Assembly: GCA_022825185.1 (NCBI GenBank)
Contig: JAJDYK010000289.1
Location: forward strand, 1 to 28,130
Direction of reading: 5' to 3'
Source of the DNA: Candidatus Latescibacterota bacterium
Lineage (GTDB): Bacteria; Latescibacterota; UBA2968; UBA8231
DNA: 28,130 bases
Position 1 is the stretch's first letter; the number at the start of each line of letters is the position of its first letter. The position numbers and the translations under genes were made by a program. The notes beneath the pieces were generated by a model. The model had not been told where the DNA came from. It saw only the letters and a program-made list of their open reading frames with translations, and searched no databases. Shown in pieces: positions 1 through 6,684 of the stretch.

Positions 1-301
1 GTCGGGCGGCGAGCGGGCGCTGACGGCCATCTCCCTGCTCTTTGCCATCTACCAAGTCAAGCCCAGCCCGTTCTGCATCCTCGACGAGGTCGATGCCCCG
101 CTCGACGACGCCAACATCAACCGCTTCGTGCGCGTGCTCAAAGAATTTGCCAGAGAGACGCAATTCGTCGTCGTGACGCACAACAAGATCACCATGGCCG
201 CGGCCGACGCTCTGCACGGCGTCACCATGCCCGAAGAAGGGGTTTCCCAACTCGTTTCGGTGCGGGTCGAAGGCGAGGAATTGGAAGCTGCGGCTGGCTA
301 G
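1..301 (+). CDS. smc: Chromosome segregation protein SMC, C-terminal end (partial)
   Basis: The gene enters from the left edge; only about the last 99 residues are present, read in frame from base 2 to a TAG at 299-301. The sequence opens with the ABC signature SGGERALTA, followed by the Walker B stretch [15 protein letters not shown] and the H-loop QFVVVTHNK. In the SMC family these make the C-lobe of the ATPase head, which pairs with the N-lobe at the other end of the coiled coil to drive DNA loop capture and chromosome compaction. The tail [18 protein letters not shown] matches the usual bacterial SMC ending and rules out RecN or RecF. It is followed by a strong terminator and converges on pyrE. 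The coiled coil, hinge and N-lobe lie outside the window. Confidence 0.95.
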   Translation, partial: SGGERALTAISLLFAIYQVKPSPFCILDEVDAPLDDANINRFVRVLKEFARETQFVVVTHNKITMAAADALHGVTMPEEGVSQLVSVRVEGEELEAAAG

Positions 302-328
302 CTGGAGCGGAAGCGCACCAACAAAAAA

Positions 329-355
329 GGGGGCCTCAGCCGAGGTCCCCTTTTT
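329..355. terminator. Bidirectional intrinsic terminator between smc and pyrE
   Basis: A 9-bp stem (GGGGGCCTC, 329-337, with GAGGTCCCC, 342-350, including one G-U pair) encloses a 4-nt loop and is followed by TTTTT at 351-355. On the other side lie six A (323-328), which read as a U-tract for transcripts from the minus strand. It therefore fits the ends of both convergent genes, smc on plus and pyrE on minus. Confidence 0.85.
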
Positions 356-371
356 CGTGTCCTGAACGACG

Positions 372-887
372 TCACTTCAGTTCGCTCATCCGAAACAGAG
401 CGTGGAGTTCAATGCCTTCTCGGGCTAGGCTCTCGGTACCACCGGATTCGCGGTCAATCACGCAGATGGCCTGTGAAACCTCTGCGCCGAGGTCGCGCAG
501 ATCTTGGGCAGAAAGAGCGATTTGTCCTCCGGACGTGACGACATCTTCAACAATCAGCAGATTTTTGCCAGCAATATCGGGGCCTTCGGCGAGTTTGCAG
601 GTGCCGTATTCTTTGGCTTTTTTGCGCACGAGGCACGTGGGCAGTCCCGAAAGCTGAGCGAGCATGGTGGCGATGGGCACACCACCGAGTTCGAGACCTG
701 CGAGAAGGTCTGTGTCGGAGGGGATTAAGGGCTGGAGGTGGGTGGCGAGTGCGCGGAGGAGCTCAGGACGGGTTTCAAACTGATATTTGTCGAAATACTC
801 TGTGGCTGTCGCGCCTGAGCGCAAAGTAAATTGTCCGCGCAGGTGAGCGGTCTGATAGATGCGGTGAGCGAGTTCGAGTCGGGTCAT
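372..887 (-). CDS. pyrE: Orotate phosphoribosyltransferase
   Basis: 171 aa, a normal to slightly short length for OPRTase. It joins orotate to PRPP to give orotidine 5'-monophosphate in de novo pyrimidine synthesis in the cytosol. The 13-residue PRPP-binding motif LLIVEDVVTSGGQ lies at residues 110-122. The catalytic-loop basic residues are in RKKAKEYGT (88-96), and the substrate-contacting loop LAGLELGGVPIA is near 62-73. The ATG at 887 has an AGG-containing sequence about 10 nt upstream, inside a small inverted repeat. It is the last gene of a minus-strand run SEC-C > rfbC > pyrE, 44 nt after rfbC, and ends at a bidirectional terminator. The sugar epimerase neighbour has no obvious metabolic link beyond nucleotide-sugar supply. 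Identification is firm. Confidence 0.93.
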   Translation of the reverse strand: MTRLELAHRIYQTAHLRGQFTLRSGATATEYFDKYQFETRPELLRALATHLQPLIPSDTDLLAGLELGGVPIATMLAQLSGLPTCLVRKKAKEYGTCKLAEGPDIAGKNLLIVEDVVTSGGQIALSAQDLRDLGAEVSQAICVIDRESGGTESLAREGIELHALFRMSELK

Positions 888-891
888 AGCA

Positions 892-916
892 TAAACCTAT
901 TTCAAAAGAAGGTTTA
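892..916 (-). promoter_or_regulatory. Small inverted repeat in the pyrE leader
   Basis: TAAACCT (892-898) and AGGTTTA (910-916) form 7-bp perfect arms around an 11-nt loop, in the 44-nt gap just before the pyrE ATG. On the minus strand the downstream arm contains the only AGG near the start, so a hairpin would partly mask the ribosome binding site. Whether the stem is stable enough to matter is unknown. Confidence 0.35.
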
Positions 917-931
917 GTTTTGAGATAAGTA

Positions 932-1474
932 CTAGTTGGGCAGATCCTCGGCGGAAATGTCGCGCAGCCGCGGGTTGTTTTGGTCTCGCGGCGAGAGAAT
1001 CGGCACCCCTTCAATGCCCCAGTCCAATCCCGCATCGGGATCGTCCCAAGCCACGCCCCACTCATCCGTGCCGTCGTAATAGGAATCGACTAAGTAGAAA
1101 AGCATCGCGTCGGTGACGGCGTAAAAGCCATGCGCCACCCCCGCCGGGATAAAGACGCCCCGCAATGCCTCTTGATCTAACTCGATGACTTGTCCCTGCC
1201 CGCGAGTCGGCGCACTGCGGCGCAGATCGAGCAGCCCGACGCGCAGCGTGCCCATGCCGCAGTGCCAGTAGTCAACTTGGCGGTGGTGATAGTGCAAGCC
1301 GCGCAGCACCCCCTGTTGCGACTCCGAGCGGCTCCACTGCAAAGCGTCCCAACTGCGCTGGGGAAACCACTCCTTGCGATACACCTCGGTAAAGCGACCC
1401 CGCTCGTCGCCGTGCGACTGTAGCTCGGCTATATAGACGCCTTCAATAACCGTAGAGGGGCAGATCTCGGCCAT
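932..1474 (-). CDS. rfbC: dTDP-4-dehydrorhamnose 3,5-epimerase family protein
   Basis: 180 aa from the ATG at 1474. This start is preferred over one 48 nt upstream because it lies 1 nt after the stop of the preceding gene and begins at the family's usual N-terminus. RmlC enzymes epimerise C3 and C5 of dTDP-4-keto-6-deoxyglucose on the way to dTDP-L-rhamnose. Visible motifs are the GDERGRFTEVYR stretch, the catalytic histidine in LRGLHYH, LDLRR..PT with the Asp of the His-Asp dyad, IPAGVAHGF, and the tyrosine-containing YYDGTDEWGVAWDDPD. All key family residues appear present, so it should be active. Related epimerases acting on other dTDP-sugars have the same fold, so the exact product is inferred. 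An rfbB homologue lies far away at 21321-22331; rfbA and rfbD are not in the window. Confidence 0.85.
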   Translation of the reverse strand: MAEICPSTVIEGVYIAELQSHGDERGRFTEVYRKEWFPQRSWDALQWSRSESQQGVLRGLHYHHRQVDYWHCGMGTLRVGLLDLRRSAPTRGQGQVIELDQEALRGVFIPAGVAHGFYAVTDAMLFYLVDSYYDGTDEWGVAWDDPDAGLDWGIEGVPILSPRDQNNPRLRDISAEDLPN

Positions 1475-1475
1475 C

Positions 1476-2081
1476 TCAAGCGGCCTTGCCGCAGCACCGT
1501 TTGAATTTCTTGCCGCTGCCACAGGGACACGGATCGTTGCGACCGACCTTGGGGGTTTCGCGGCGAAAGGTCTCCACCTTGCTGGGAAAGAGCCGACCTC
1601 CGTCTAGCGCGTCGGCCGGTTTTTCACCTTCTAATGCGGGGCGGGGCGTCTGCAGCCACTCCTCGTGCAATTCCCGCATCTCCGCTTCACCTGGCTCGTC
1701 GTCGAATCCGCGCTCTTGGCAAAAGGCGCTAAAATCGGCCAGCATAGCCCCCTGCGGCGAGCGCAGCATTTCCTCGACCTGCTGTACGTCAACCCCGGGC
1801 GGTAGGGATTGCTGGAGTTGGGCCAAGTCCAACTCCTCCACTGCGGCCGGTTCTTCATCGTCTGTATCCACAGCGGCAGCAGGTGCCACCGCATCGGCGA
1901 TTTCGGCCAGTACTTGGCCCATTTCGCTGCGATCGGCCTCAGCCGCCGTCGGCAGCACTTGATCGACGATCCAATCTACCTCTTCGCCGTCTGTCAACAG
2001 CTCGACTATTTCTTCAGCCGAGAATTTTTCTACCCCCTTGGCTTGGCACAAGGCCTCCAAGCGCGTGGCCAACTCTTGCAC
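1476..2081 (-). CDS. SEC-C motif protein, acidic, function unknown
   Basis: The C-terminus [19 protein letters not shown] is a textbook SEC-C zinc-binding motif ([13 protein letters not shown]), as found at the end of SecA and in many stand-alone proteins such as YecA-type. The remaining ~180 residues are very acidic ([30 protein letters not shown]) with no domain I recognise. Two starts are possible. TTG at 2105 has no Shine-Dalgarno. GTG at 2081 has GGAG 7 nt upstream and is used here. It is the first gene of the minus-strand operon with rfbC and pyrE, starting 1 nt before rfbC. A role in metal-dependent protein-protein contact or secretion quality control is possible from the motif alone; nothing more specific is supported. 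Confidence 0.75.
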   Translation of the reverse strand: MQELATRLEALCQAKGVEKFSAEEIVELLTDGEEVDWIVDQVLPTAAEADRSEMGQVLAEIADAVAPAAAVDTDDEEPAAVEELDLAQLQQSLPPGVDVQQVEEMLRSPQGAMLADFSAFCQERGFDDEPGEAEMRELHEEWLQTPRPALEGEKPADALDGGRLFPSKVETFRRETPKVGRNDPCPCGSGKKFKRCCGKAA

Positions 2082-2168
2082 GAAAGCACTCCATTTTTTC
2101 AGCAATTACGCGGGTGAATTTACCGGTGCGAAATCTACCGCTTGCCCCTGTACCTGTCAAAAGACGCG

Positions 2169-2219
2169 CCTCAAATTTCTGAGGATGCTCAAATATCTGA
2201 GGCTTTTTGGTGCCAAAAA
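2169..2219. promoter_or_regulatory. Cluster of palindromic elements in the divergent SEC-C / sigma intergenic region
   Basis: TCAAATTTCTGAGG (2171-2184) and TCAAATATCTGAGG (2189-2202) are 13/14 identical direct repeats spaced 18 bp apart. Each is itself an interrupted palindrome (CTCA...TGAG; the first extends to CCTCA...TGAGG, 2169-2184). Next to them TTTTTGG (2204-2210) and CCAAAAA (2213-2219) form a third palindrome with a 2-bp centre. The cluster lies between divergent genes starting at 2081 and 2340, a typical place for operators. The regulator is unknown. The rest of the 258-bp gap (2082-2339) holds no gene I can support. Confidence 0.45.
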
Positions 2220-2270
2220 CCCCTAAAAACAGACGATAAGACGCGCATTTTCCCCTTATTGGAGAATGGC

Positions 2271-2314
2271 ACGATTATTGCTTGTGTATGCCTAGGCATG
2301 ACGATAATCGCTTG
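2271..2314 (+). promoter_or_regulatory. Repeat-palindrome-repeat element upstream of the ECF sigma gene
   Basis: ACGATTATTGCTTG (2271-2284) and ACGATAATCGCTTG (2301-2314) are 12/14 identical direct repeats set 30 bp apart, about three helical turns. Between them lies the perfect 12-bp palindrome ATGCCTAGGCAT (2288-2299). A weak promoter reading TTGCTT (2278-2283), 19-bp spacer, GATAAT (2303-2308) would place the palindrome inside the spacer. The sigma gene's SD, AAAGGAG, is at 2326-2332. The repeats are seen directly; the promoter assignment is tentative. Confidence 0.4.
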
Positions 2315-2339
2315 AATTGCACCAGAAAGGAGCACAATC

Positions 2340-2948
2340 ATGGTAGCGATGAATGAACTCACCGATCGAGAAGTTTTGCTGCGGGCCGCCGAAGACCAAG
2401 GCCACCTCGGCGTACTGGTCAAACGCTACCGCACCCCCCTGTACAACTTTGTCTATCGCTTTGTCGGCGACAAGGAAACGGCCGAGGACATCGTCCAAGA
2501 GACTTTTCTCCGCTGCCTGCGCCACAGCCACCAGTACCCCGCCATCGAACAGGTTTCCACTTGGCTCTACACCATTGCTGGCAACCTCGCCAAGACCGAA
2601 TTGCGTCGCCGCAAGCGCTGGAATTGGATTCCGATCAGCCCCAGTGACGACGAACAAACCGCCGCCTTTTACGAGCCGATCGCCAAAGATCCACTCCCCG
2701 GAGAACAGACCGACGGCAACCGCGTCAAGGCGCTCGTCGTCGATGCCATCGAGGACCTACCCACAGAATTTCGCGCCGCGGTGCTCCTCCGCGACTTGAA
2801 AGGACTCTCGTACGAGGAAATTGCCAAAATCATCAACTGCCCCGTAGGCACGGTCAAATCGCGCGTCAACCGGGGCCGCCTGCGGCTGCAAAAGACCTTG
2901 CGCGGGCTGGCCGAAGAAGTGATTGGATCGCTCGCCGCACCAGCCTGA
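2340..2948 (+). CDS. ECF-type RNA polymerase sigma factor
   Basis: 202 aa with the two-domain ECF layout. Region 2 spans about residues 25-95 (LVKRYRTPLYNFVYRFVGDKETAEDIVQETF..., with YTIAGNLAKTELRRRKR as the -10 recognition and melting segment). Region 4 spans about 135-190 (LPTEFRAAVLLRDLKGLSYEEIAKIINCPVGTVKSRVNRGR, a helix-turn-helix). Such factors direct core polymerase to stress or envelope regulons. The ATG at 2340 follows AAAGGAG with 7-nt spacing, which fixes the start. ECF genes are usually followed by their anti-sigma gene; here the next gene is a cytosolic-type peptidase after an 88-nt gap with a hairpin, so the control partner must be elsewhere or absent. The upstream repeats could be an operator. 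The family call is certain; the ECF group is not assigned. Confidence 0.92.
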   Translation: MVAMNELTDREVLLRAAEDQGHLGVLVKRYRTPLYNFVYRFVGDKETAEDIVQETFLRCLRHSHQYPAIEQVSTWLYTIAGNLAKTELRRRKRWNWIPISPSDDEQTAAFYEPIAKDPLPGEQTDGNRVKALVVDAIEDLPTEFRAAVLLRDLKGLSYEEIAKIINCPVGTVKSRVNRGRLRLQKTLRGLAEEVIGSLAAPA

Positions 2949-2990
2949 TCTCTTCGCCAGCTTCCCGTAGAGGCGTTGTCATTGCCCCGC

Positions 2991-3036
2991 GGCTTGCTCC
3001 TAATTATTTTCGCTCACCTGCAATTAGGAGCAAGCC
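2991..3036 (+). promoter_or_regulatory. Perfect 15-bp hairpin masking the SD of the M42 peptidase gene
   Basis: GGCTTGCTCCTAATT (2991-3005) is exactly complementary to AATTAGGAGCAAGCC (3022-3036), with a 16-nt loop. The 3' arm ends at the base before the ATG at 3037 and contains the only good Shine-Dalgarno, TAGGAG (3025-3030). In mRNA the ribosome binding site would sit wholly in a 15-bp duplex. No T-run follows, so it does not look like an intrinsic terminator for the sigma gene. It could be a translational switch, an RNA-binding protein target, or a transcription attenuation element. Confidence 0.7.
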
Positions 3037-4092
3037 ATGACCATTGATGCCCAACGCCTCTACGGCTTTGTCGAGCAACTGCTCGCCGCGCACGCGCCCT
3101 CGGGCGCGGAATCCGCGATGGACGCCCTCGTCAACGAACTCGCCGCCCCCATCGGCGACGCCGTCTGGCAGGACGCAGCCGACAACATCATCATTCACAT
3201 CAAGGGCCAAAGCCACGACCAACCCGTGGCCGCCGTCGCCCACAAGGACGAGATCGCCCTCATCGTCAAGCGCATTGACTCCGACGGCAAAATCAGGGTG
3301 CAACCCTTGGGCGGTTTGCACCCTTGGGCACTAGGCGAAAGTCCAGTGGAAATCCTAACGCGGGACGGCCTCTGCCCAGGCGTGCTCTCCACCGGAGCCA
3401 AGCACGTCTCCACAGAAAGTCCAGCGGGAAAGCTCAAAGACGGCCAACCGCTCAAGTGGGAACAGATGTGGATTGAAACGAGGCTCGCGGCCGAGGAACT
3501 GGCTCAGCGTGGGATCCGCGCCGGTACTCGGGTTGTCATCGCCGGCAAACACAAGACGCTCTGGCGTCTAGGCGATTGCGTCTGCGGCTACAATCTCGAC
3601 TGCCGCGCCGGCTTGGCAGCCATGCTAGAAGTGGGTCTGCACTTGCGGGAGAACCGACCGGCCCAAGACGTATATCTCGTGGCCAGCTCCAGTGAGGAAA
3701 TCGGCGGTCACGGCGCGATCTACGCGCTCGGGCGACTGCCGGTTGACACAGCCGTTGCCGTTGACATCGCGCCCGCGGCTGCCGAATACGGCACGGCCAA
3801 CAGCGGCGACCCCATCATCGGCGTCCGCGACACTCGCGGCCTGTACGACGCGCGCATCATCGACCGCTTTGACTCCTTGGCCACCGCCTGCGGGTTCAAC
3901 ATCCAAACGGCCGTCCTCACTTCGTACTCCAGCGACTCGTCAATTGCCAAAACGTCCGGTGCCATTGCACGCGCAGCGCTGATTGGTTACCCGGGCGACA
4001 ACACGCACGGGTACGAAATCTGCGCGTGGGACGGCATCGTCAACACAGCGCAGTTGCTTTTGGCTTATTTGGAAAATCCAGTGGTGGACTAA
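3037..4092 (+). CDS. M42 family metallo-aminopeptidase
   Basis: 351 aa, the usual M42 length. These cytosolic enzymes form tetrahedral dodecamers with two metal ions per subunit and trim N-terminal residues from short peptides. The expected metal and catalytic residues are all visible: H69 and D71 in AHKDE, bridging D188 in NLDCRAG, catalytic E220 and metal ligand E221 in SSSEEIGGHGA, D243 in AVDIAP, and H324 in NTHGYEI. An insert-domain region lies between about residues 75 and 180. The start follows TAGGAG with 6-nt spacing, but that site is buried in a perfect hairpin. The gene ends by overlapping the convergent prenyl synthase stop by 4 nt. Substrate preference (glutamyl, leucyl, lysyl) cannot be told, and a cellulase-type annotation sometimes given to this family would be wrong. 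Confidence 0.9.
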   Translation: MTIDAQRLYGFVEQLLAAHAPSGAESAMDALVNELAAPIGDAVWQDAADNIIIHIKGQSHDQPVAAVAHKDEIALIVKRIDSDGKIRVQPLGGLHPWALGESPVEILTRDGLCPGVLSTGAKHVSTESPAGKLKDGQPLKWEQMWIETRLAAEELAQRGIRAGTRVVIAGKHKTLWRLGDCVCGYNLDCRAGLAAMLEVGLHLRENRPAQDVYLVASSSEEIGGHGAIYALGRLPVDTAVAVDIAPAAAEYGTANSGDPIIGVRDTRGLYDARIIDRFDSLATACGFNIQTAVLTSYSSDSSIAKTSGAIARAALIGYPGDNTHGYEICAWDGIVNTAQLLLAYLENPVVD

Positions 4093-5141
4093 AACGCGCG
4101 CTGGACCAGAAAGTCCAGCATTTCTCTTAGCATATCGCGCGCGGGATTGGCCGGAAGTTTCTCGAGATGCACCAAGCTCTCTTCGACCTTCTGCTGGCAC
4201 ACACCCTCGACGTAGCGGTCGCATTCGTAGTGCTCGACCAAGGCGATGACCCGCTCGATTTCGGCGGCCGTATTGAGATGCCGCTCCTGATGCAAGATCG
4301 CCAGCACTTCCTCGCGCTCCGCCGCGTTGCATTTGCCTAAGAGGTCGATGATAATCAAGGTCCGCTTCCCCTCCGCAATATCCCCGCCCCGCTCCTTGCC
4401 GTAGGCCCCAGAAGTAACCCCAGGCGCAGAGCCAGCGTCTTGTTCGGAAGAGCTCAAGTTCAACAGGTCGTCGCGGAGCTGGAACGCGATGGCCATGGAC
4501 TCGCCAAAATCGCCGATACAAGTTCGCAAGTCCATCTCGGCCCCCGCGATAATCGCCCCGGCCGTACACGGCCCCCGACCCGTGTACCACCCCGTCTTTT
4601 TGCGCAACATGATCATAAACTCGTCCTCGCTGGGAATATAGCGCTGGCGAATCCAGCCCACGTCGTATGCCTGTCCCTCAAATGTCTCACACGAGCCGCG
4701 GATCATCTCGTCTATCAAATCGAGTGCGACCTCTGCCCCCAATGCCTCGCGGTTCGCGCTGAGGATCTCAAAGACCTTGGCGTATAAGGCATCGCCGACG
4801 TTGATCGTTAATGGGATACCGTGCAGCTTGTGCAAACAAGGCTTGCCGCGCCGCATCTCCGAATCGTCTTCTATATCGTCGTGGACCACGGCAAACGACT
4901 GGAACATCTCAAAGGCCACCGCAGTCCGCACGGCTTTCTTCACGTCGCCGCCGCAGGCTTGGCAAGCCAAGAGCACCAACACCGGGCGGAATCGCTTGCC
5001 GCCGCGCTCCGGGTAGTCGCGCATCAGCCGATATAGGAACTCCTCGGGTTCGCGCACCGCGAGGAACGAAAACATCTCCTCTTCTAGGGCTGGAATGTAG
5101 TGGTGCAAAAACTGGCGCAGGTCTCGGGGGACCGCAGACAT
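4089..5141 (-). CDS. Polyprenyl (geranylgeranyl/farnesyl-type) diphosphate synthase
   Basis: 350 aa from the ATG at 5141, chosen because AAAGG precedes it by about 7 nt; an upstream in-frame start has no support. The protein condenses isopentenyl diphosphate with an allylic diphosphate. The first aspartate-rich motif is DDIEDDSEMRRGKP with its flanking arginines. The upstream basic patch is GGKRFRPVLVLLACQA. The second motif reads FQLRDDLLNL, so the last Asp of DDxxD is Asn, a change also seen in some geranylgeranyl diphosphate synthases. About ten extra residues (SSSEQDAGSAPGVTSGAYGK) separate it from GGDIAEGKRTL. It is last in the run transaldolase > SIS > this gene, 31 nt after the SIS gene. 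A possible job is the isoprenoid side chain of quinones, given ubiX and ubiA in the window. Chain length is not predictable here. Confidence 0.88.
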   Translation of the reverse strand: MSAVPRDLRQFLHHYIPALEEEMFSFLAVREPEEFLYRLMRDYPERGGKRFRPVLVLLACQACGGDVKKAVRTAVAFEMFQSFAVVHDDIEDDSEMRRGKPCLHKLHGIPLTINVGDALYAKVFEILSANREALGAEVALDLIDEMIRGSCETFEGQAYDVGWIRQRYIPSEDEFMIMLRKKTGWYTGRGPCTAGAIIAGAEMDLRTCIGDFGESMAIAFQLRDDLLNLSSSEQDAGSAPGVTSGAYGKERGGDIAEGKRTLIIIDLLGKCNAAEREEVLAILHQERHLNTAAEIERVIALVEHYECDRYVEGVCQQKVEESLVHLEKLPANPARDMLREMLDFLVQRAF

Positions 5142-5172
5142 GTTCAACCTTTCGTTGTAGAGGCTAGCGCAT

Positions 5173-5754
5173 CTACCACTTAGTGCGCTCCACTTGTACC
5201 TCGGGGTGCGAGACAATTAAGTGCCAGATAACGGCTTGGAACGATTCCGTCAGCGGCGTGACCAGATCGACTGTGGGCACAATCGCGCAGGCATCGGCGA
5301 CTTGGGCTGTAAAGCCGCCATCCCGCCCCACGATGCCGCAGATTTTGGCTCCGACCTCTTTGGCGTACTCCAGTGCGACAACCAAGTTGACGCTGGTATT
5401 CAGCGGGCGATTGCCGCCGCCGACGGACAAGACCAAGATCAGATCCTTTTCATTTAAACGGCTACCCTCCAGCCATTTGGCAAAGGCCGTGTCCCAGCCC
5501 TCGTCGTTGATGCGCGCCGTCAGTTCCGAGACGTTGTCCGTGGGTGCGTAGGACTCAATACCAGCGATCTTGCGAAAGTCATTGACCGCGTGGCTCGCAT
5601 TACCTGCGCTCCCCCCCACGCCGAGGATAAAGAGCCGCCCCTCGCGCTGACGAGTCTCGACGACGAGCCGAACTATCGCGTCAATCGCATTGCGATCTAG
5701 CTGCTCAATGACTTGAGCCGCCGCCGCTAGGTACTGTTGGGTGTAACTGCTCAC
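5173..5754 (-). CDS. SIS-domain sugar isomerase, GmhA-like
   Basis: 193 aa, about the length of GmhA. The GTG at 5754 overlaps the transaldolase stop as GTGA, which supports this start over a much longer upstream reading that merely shadows the transaldolase. The SIS phosphosugar-binding signature is FILGVGGSAGNASHAVNDF near residues 44-62, followed by AKICGIVGRDGGFTAQVADACAIV. GmhA converts sedoheptulose 7-phosphate to glycero-manno-heptose 7-phosphate for LPS. Against the E. coli enzyme as I recall it, the phosphate loop STSGNS is here SVGGGN, the catalytic Glu position looks like Asp, and the C-terminal catalytic His seems kept (AVIWHLIV). It is therefore a divergent relative and the substrate is unproven. 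Adjacent transaldolase makes sedoheptulose 7-phosphate, which fits a heptose role. Confidence 0.75.
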   Translation of the reverse strand: MSSYTQQYLAAAAQVIEQLDRNAIDAIVRLVVETRQREGRLFILGVGGSAGNASHAVNDFRKIAGIESYAPTDNVSELTARINDEGWDTAFAKWLEGSRLNEKDLILVLSVGGGNRPLNTSVNLVVALEYAKEVGAKICGIVGRDGGFTAQVADACAIVPTVDLVTPLTESFQAVIWHLIVSHPEVQVERTKW

Positions 5755-6500
5755 AGGCTGTAGCCGGCAGCTGTAGCATCCGCGTAAAAGATTTGTACGG
5801 TCTCTAGCGAGAACTGCCCCATTTCCTTGCCCAAGGTCGGCAGCTTTTTGATGATGTCGCTGGTGCAGGTGATGATGTGGCAGCCGATGCTGTCGGCCTG
5901 AACGACATTGTACACCTCGCGGGGGCTGGCCCAGATGAGTTCGGCTTGGGGGTTGGACGCGAGTAGCTCGACCGACTCGGCCATGACCGGCATGTAGTCT
6001 AGCCCAGCGTCGGCGATGCGGCCGGCAAAAACCGACACGCAGCACGGTGCCCCGCCCTCGACCGCGGCCGCCACTTCTCGCACTTGGTCGAGCAAAAAGA
6101 TCGCCGTGACGTTGACCTTGACCCCGGCGTGAGACAGCCGATGGACCAAGTCGTAGCTTACTTCGCCCTTGGTGTTGCTGACGGGAATTTTGGCGTACAC
6201 GTTCTCGCCCCAAGTTGCGATCTCGCGAGCTTGGCGCTCCATGTCGTCGAATTCGTCTGAAAAGACCTCAAAGGAAATGTGGCGATCGGGAATGGCCGCG
6301 ACGATGTCGTGGGCAAAGGTTCGGTAGTCGGTGACGCCTGCTTGGCGCATTAAGGTGGGATTGGTCGTAAACCCGGAGACCAGCGGATTGGCATAACTCG
6401 CCAGCATGCTCTCGCGGTCGGCTCCGTCGGCAAAAATTTTAACTGCAAGGTCGGCGGCAGTTTTTTCGTACGCCAGCACTTGCGAAGTGAGGGTAGTCAT
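5751..6500 (-). CDS. tal: Transaldolase family protein
   Basis: 249 aa, longer than fructose-6-phosphate aldolases (~220) and shorter than classical TalB (~317). The Schiff-base lysine is K104 in VYAKIPV. The N-terminal signature is SGFTTNPTLMRQAG (42-55), and the phosphate-binding end of the barrel is in GCHIITCTSDIIKKLP. Transaldolases move a dihydroxyacetone unit between sugar phosphates, for example fructose 6-phosphate plus erythrose 4-phosphate to sedoheptulose 7-phosphate plus glyceraldehyde 3-phosphate. The ATG at 6500 has AAAGGAG 8 nt upstream. It heads a three-gene minus-strand operon and overlaps the GmhA-like SIS gene by 4 nt, which suggests that sedoheptulose phosphate is the shared metabolite. 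The upstream gap (6501-6684) is AT-rich around TTAATATTAA (6540-6549), suitable for its promoter. Confidence 0.87.
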   Translation of the reverse strand: MTTLTSQVLAYEKTAADLAVKIFADGADRESMLASYANPLVSGFTTNPTLMRQAGVTDYRTFAHDIVAAIPDRHISFEVFSDEFDDMERQAREIATWGENVYAKIPVSNTKGEVSYDLVHRLSHAGVKVNVTAIFLLDQVREVAAAVEGGAPCCVSVFAGRIADAGLDYMPVMAESVELLASNPQAELIWASPREVYNVVQADSIGCHIITCTSDIIKKLPTLGKEMGQFSLETVQIFYADATAAGYSL

Positions 6501-6604
6501 AGCATTGCTCCTTTAAGTTCGTGATAGGCTTTAAGTCTATTAATATTAAATGTTAAACATAAAACTCGCTGCCGAAAAATGGCCGCCGCCCACGCGCGGC
6601 GCGG

Positions 6605-6633
6605 TTGGCGTGGTAAAACCCGTATCGTATAAT
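6605..6633 (+). promoter_or_regulatory. Sigma-70-type promoter for the TolC-like gene
   Basis: TTGGCG (6605-6610, 4/6 to TTGACA), a 17-bp spacer, then a perfect TATAAT (6628-6633), 52 nt before the ATG at 6685. An SD-like AAGAAGGGG follows at 6668-6676. A GC-rich hairpin (CGCCGC 6584-6589 with GCGGCG 6596-6601) sits just upstream of the -35. Confidence 0.5.
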
Positions 6634-6684
6634 TACAGATAACCACAACATTTCGCTCGCCATCCATAAGAAGGGGCTTCCGCG

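Noticed and set aside
2185..2226. Possible 13-codon leader peptide before the sigma gene
   Set aside because: The ATG has no properly spaced SD, and the bases are explained by the palindrome cluster.
4441..4520. DDLLN in the prenyl synthase second motif as a sign of a dead enzyme
   Set aside because: Asn at the last position is known in active geranylgeranyl diphosphate synthases. The first motif and the lysines are intact.
5755..6213. Long minus-strand reading that extends the SIS gene upstream to 6213
   Set aside because: It is rich in Arg/Gly/His and lies antiphase within the transaldolase gene. The GTG at 5754 overlapping the transaldolase stop is a far better start.
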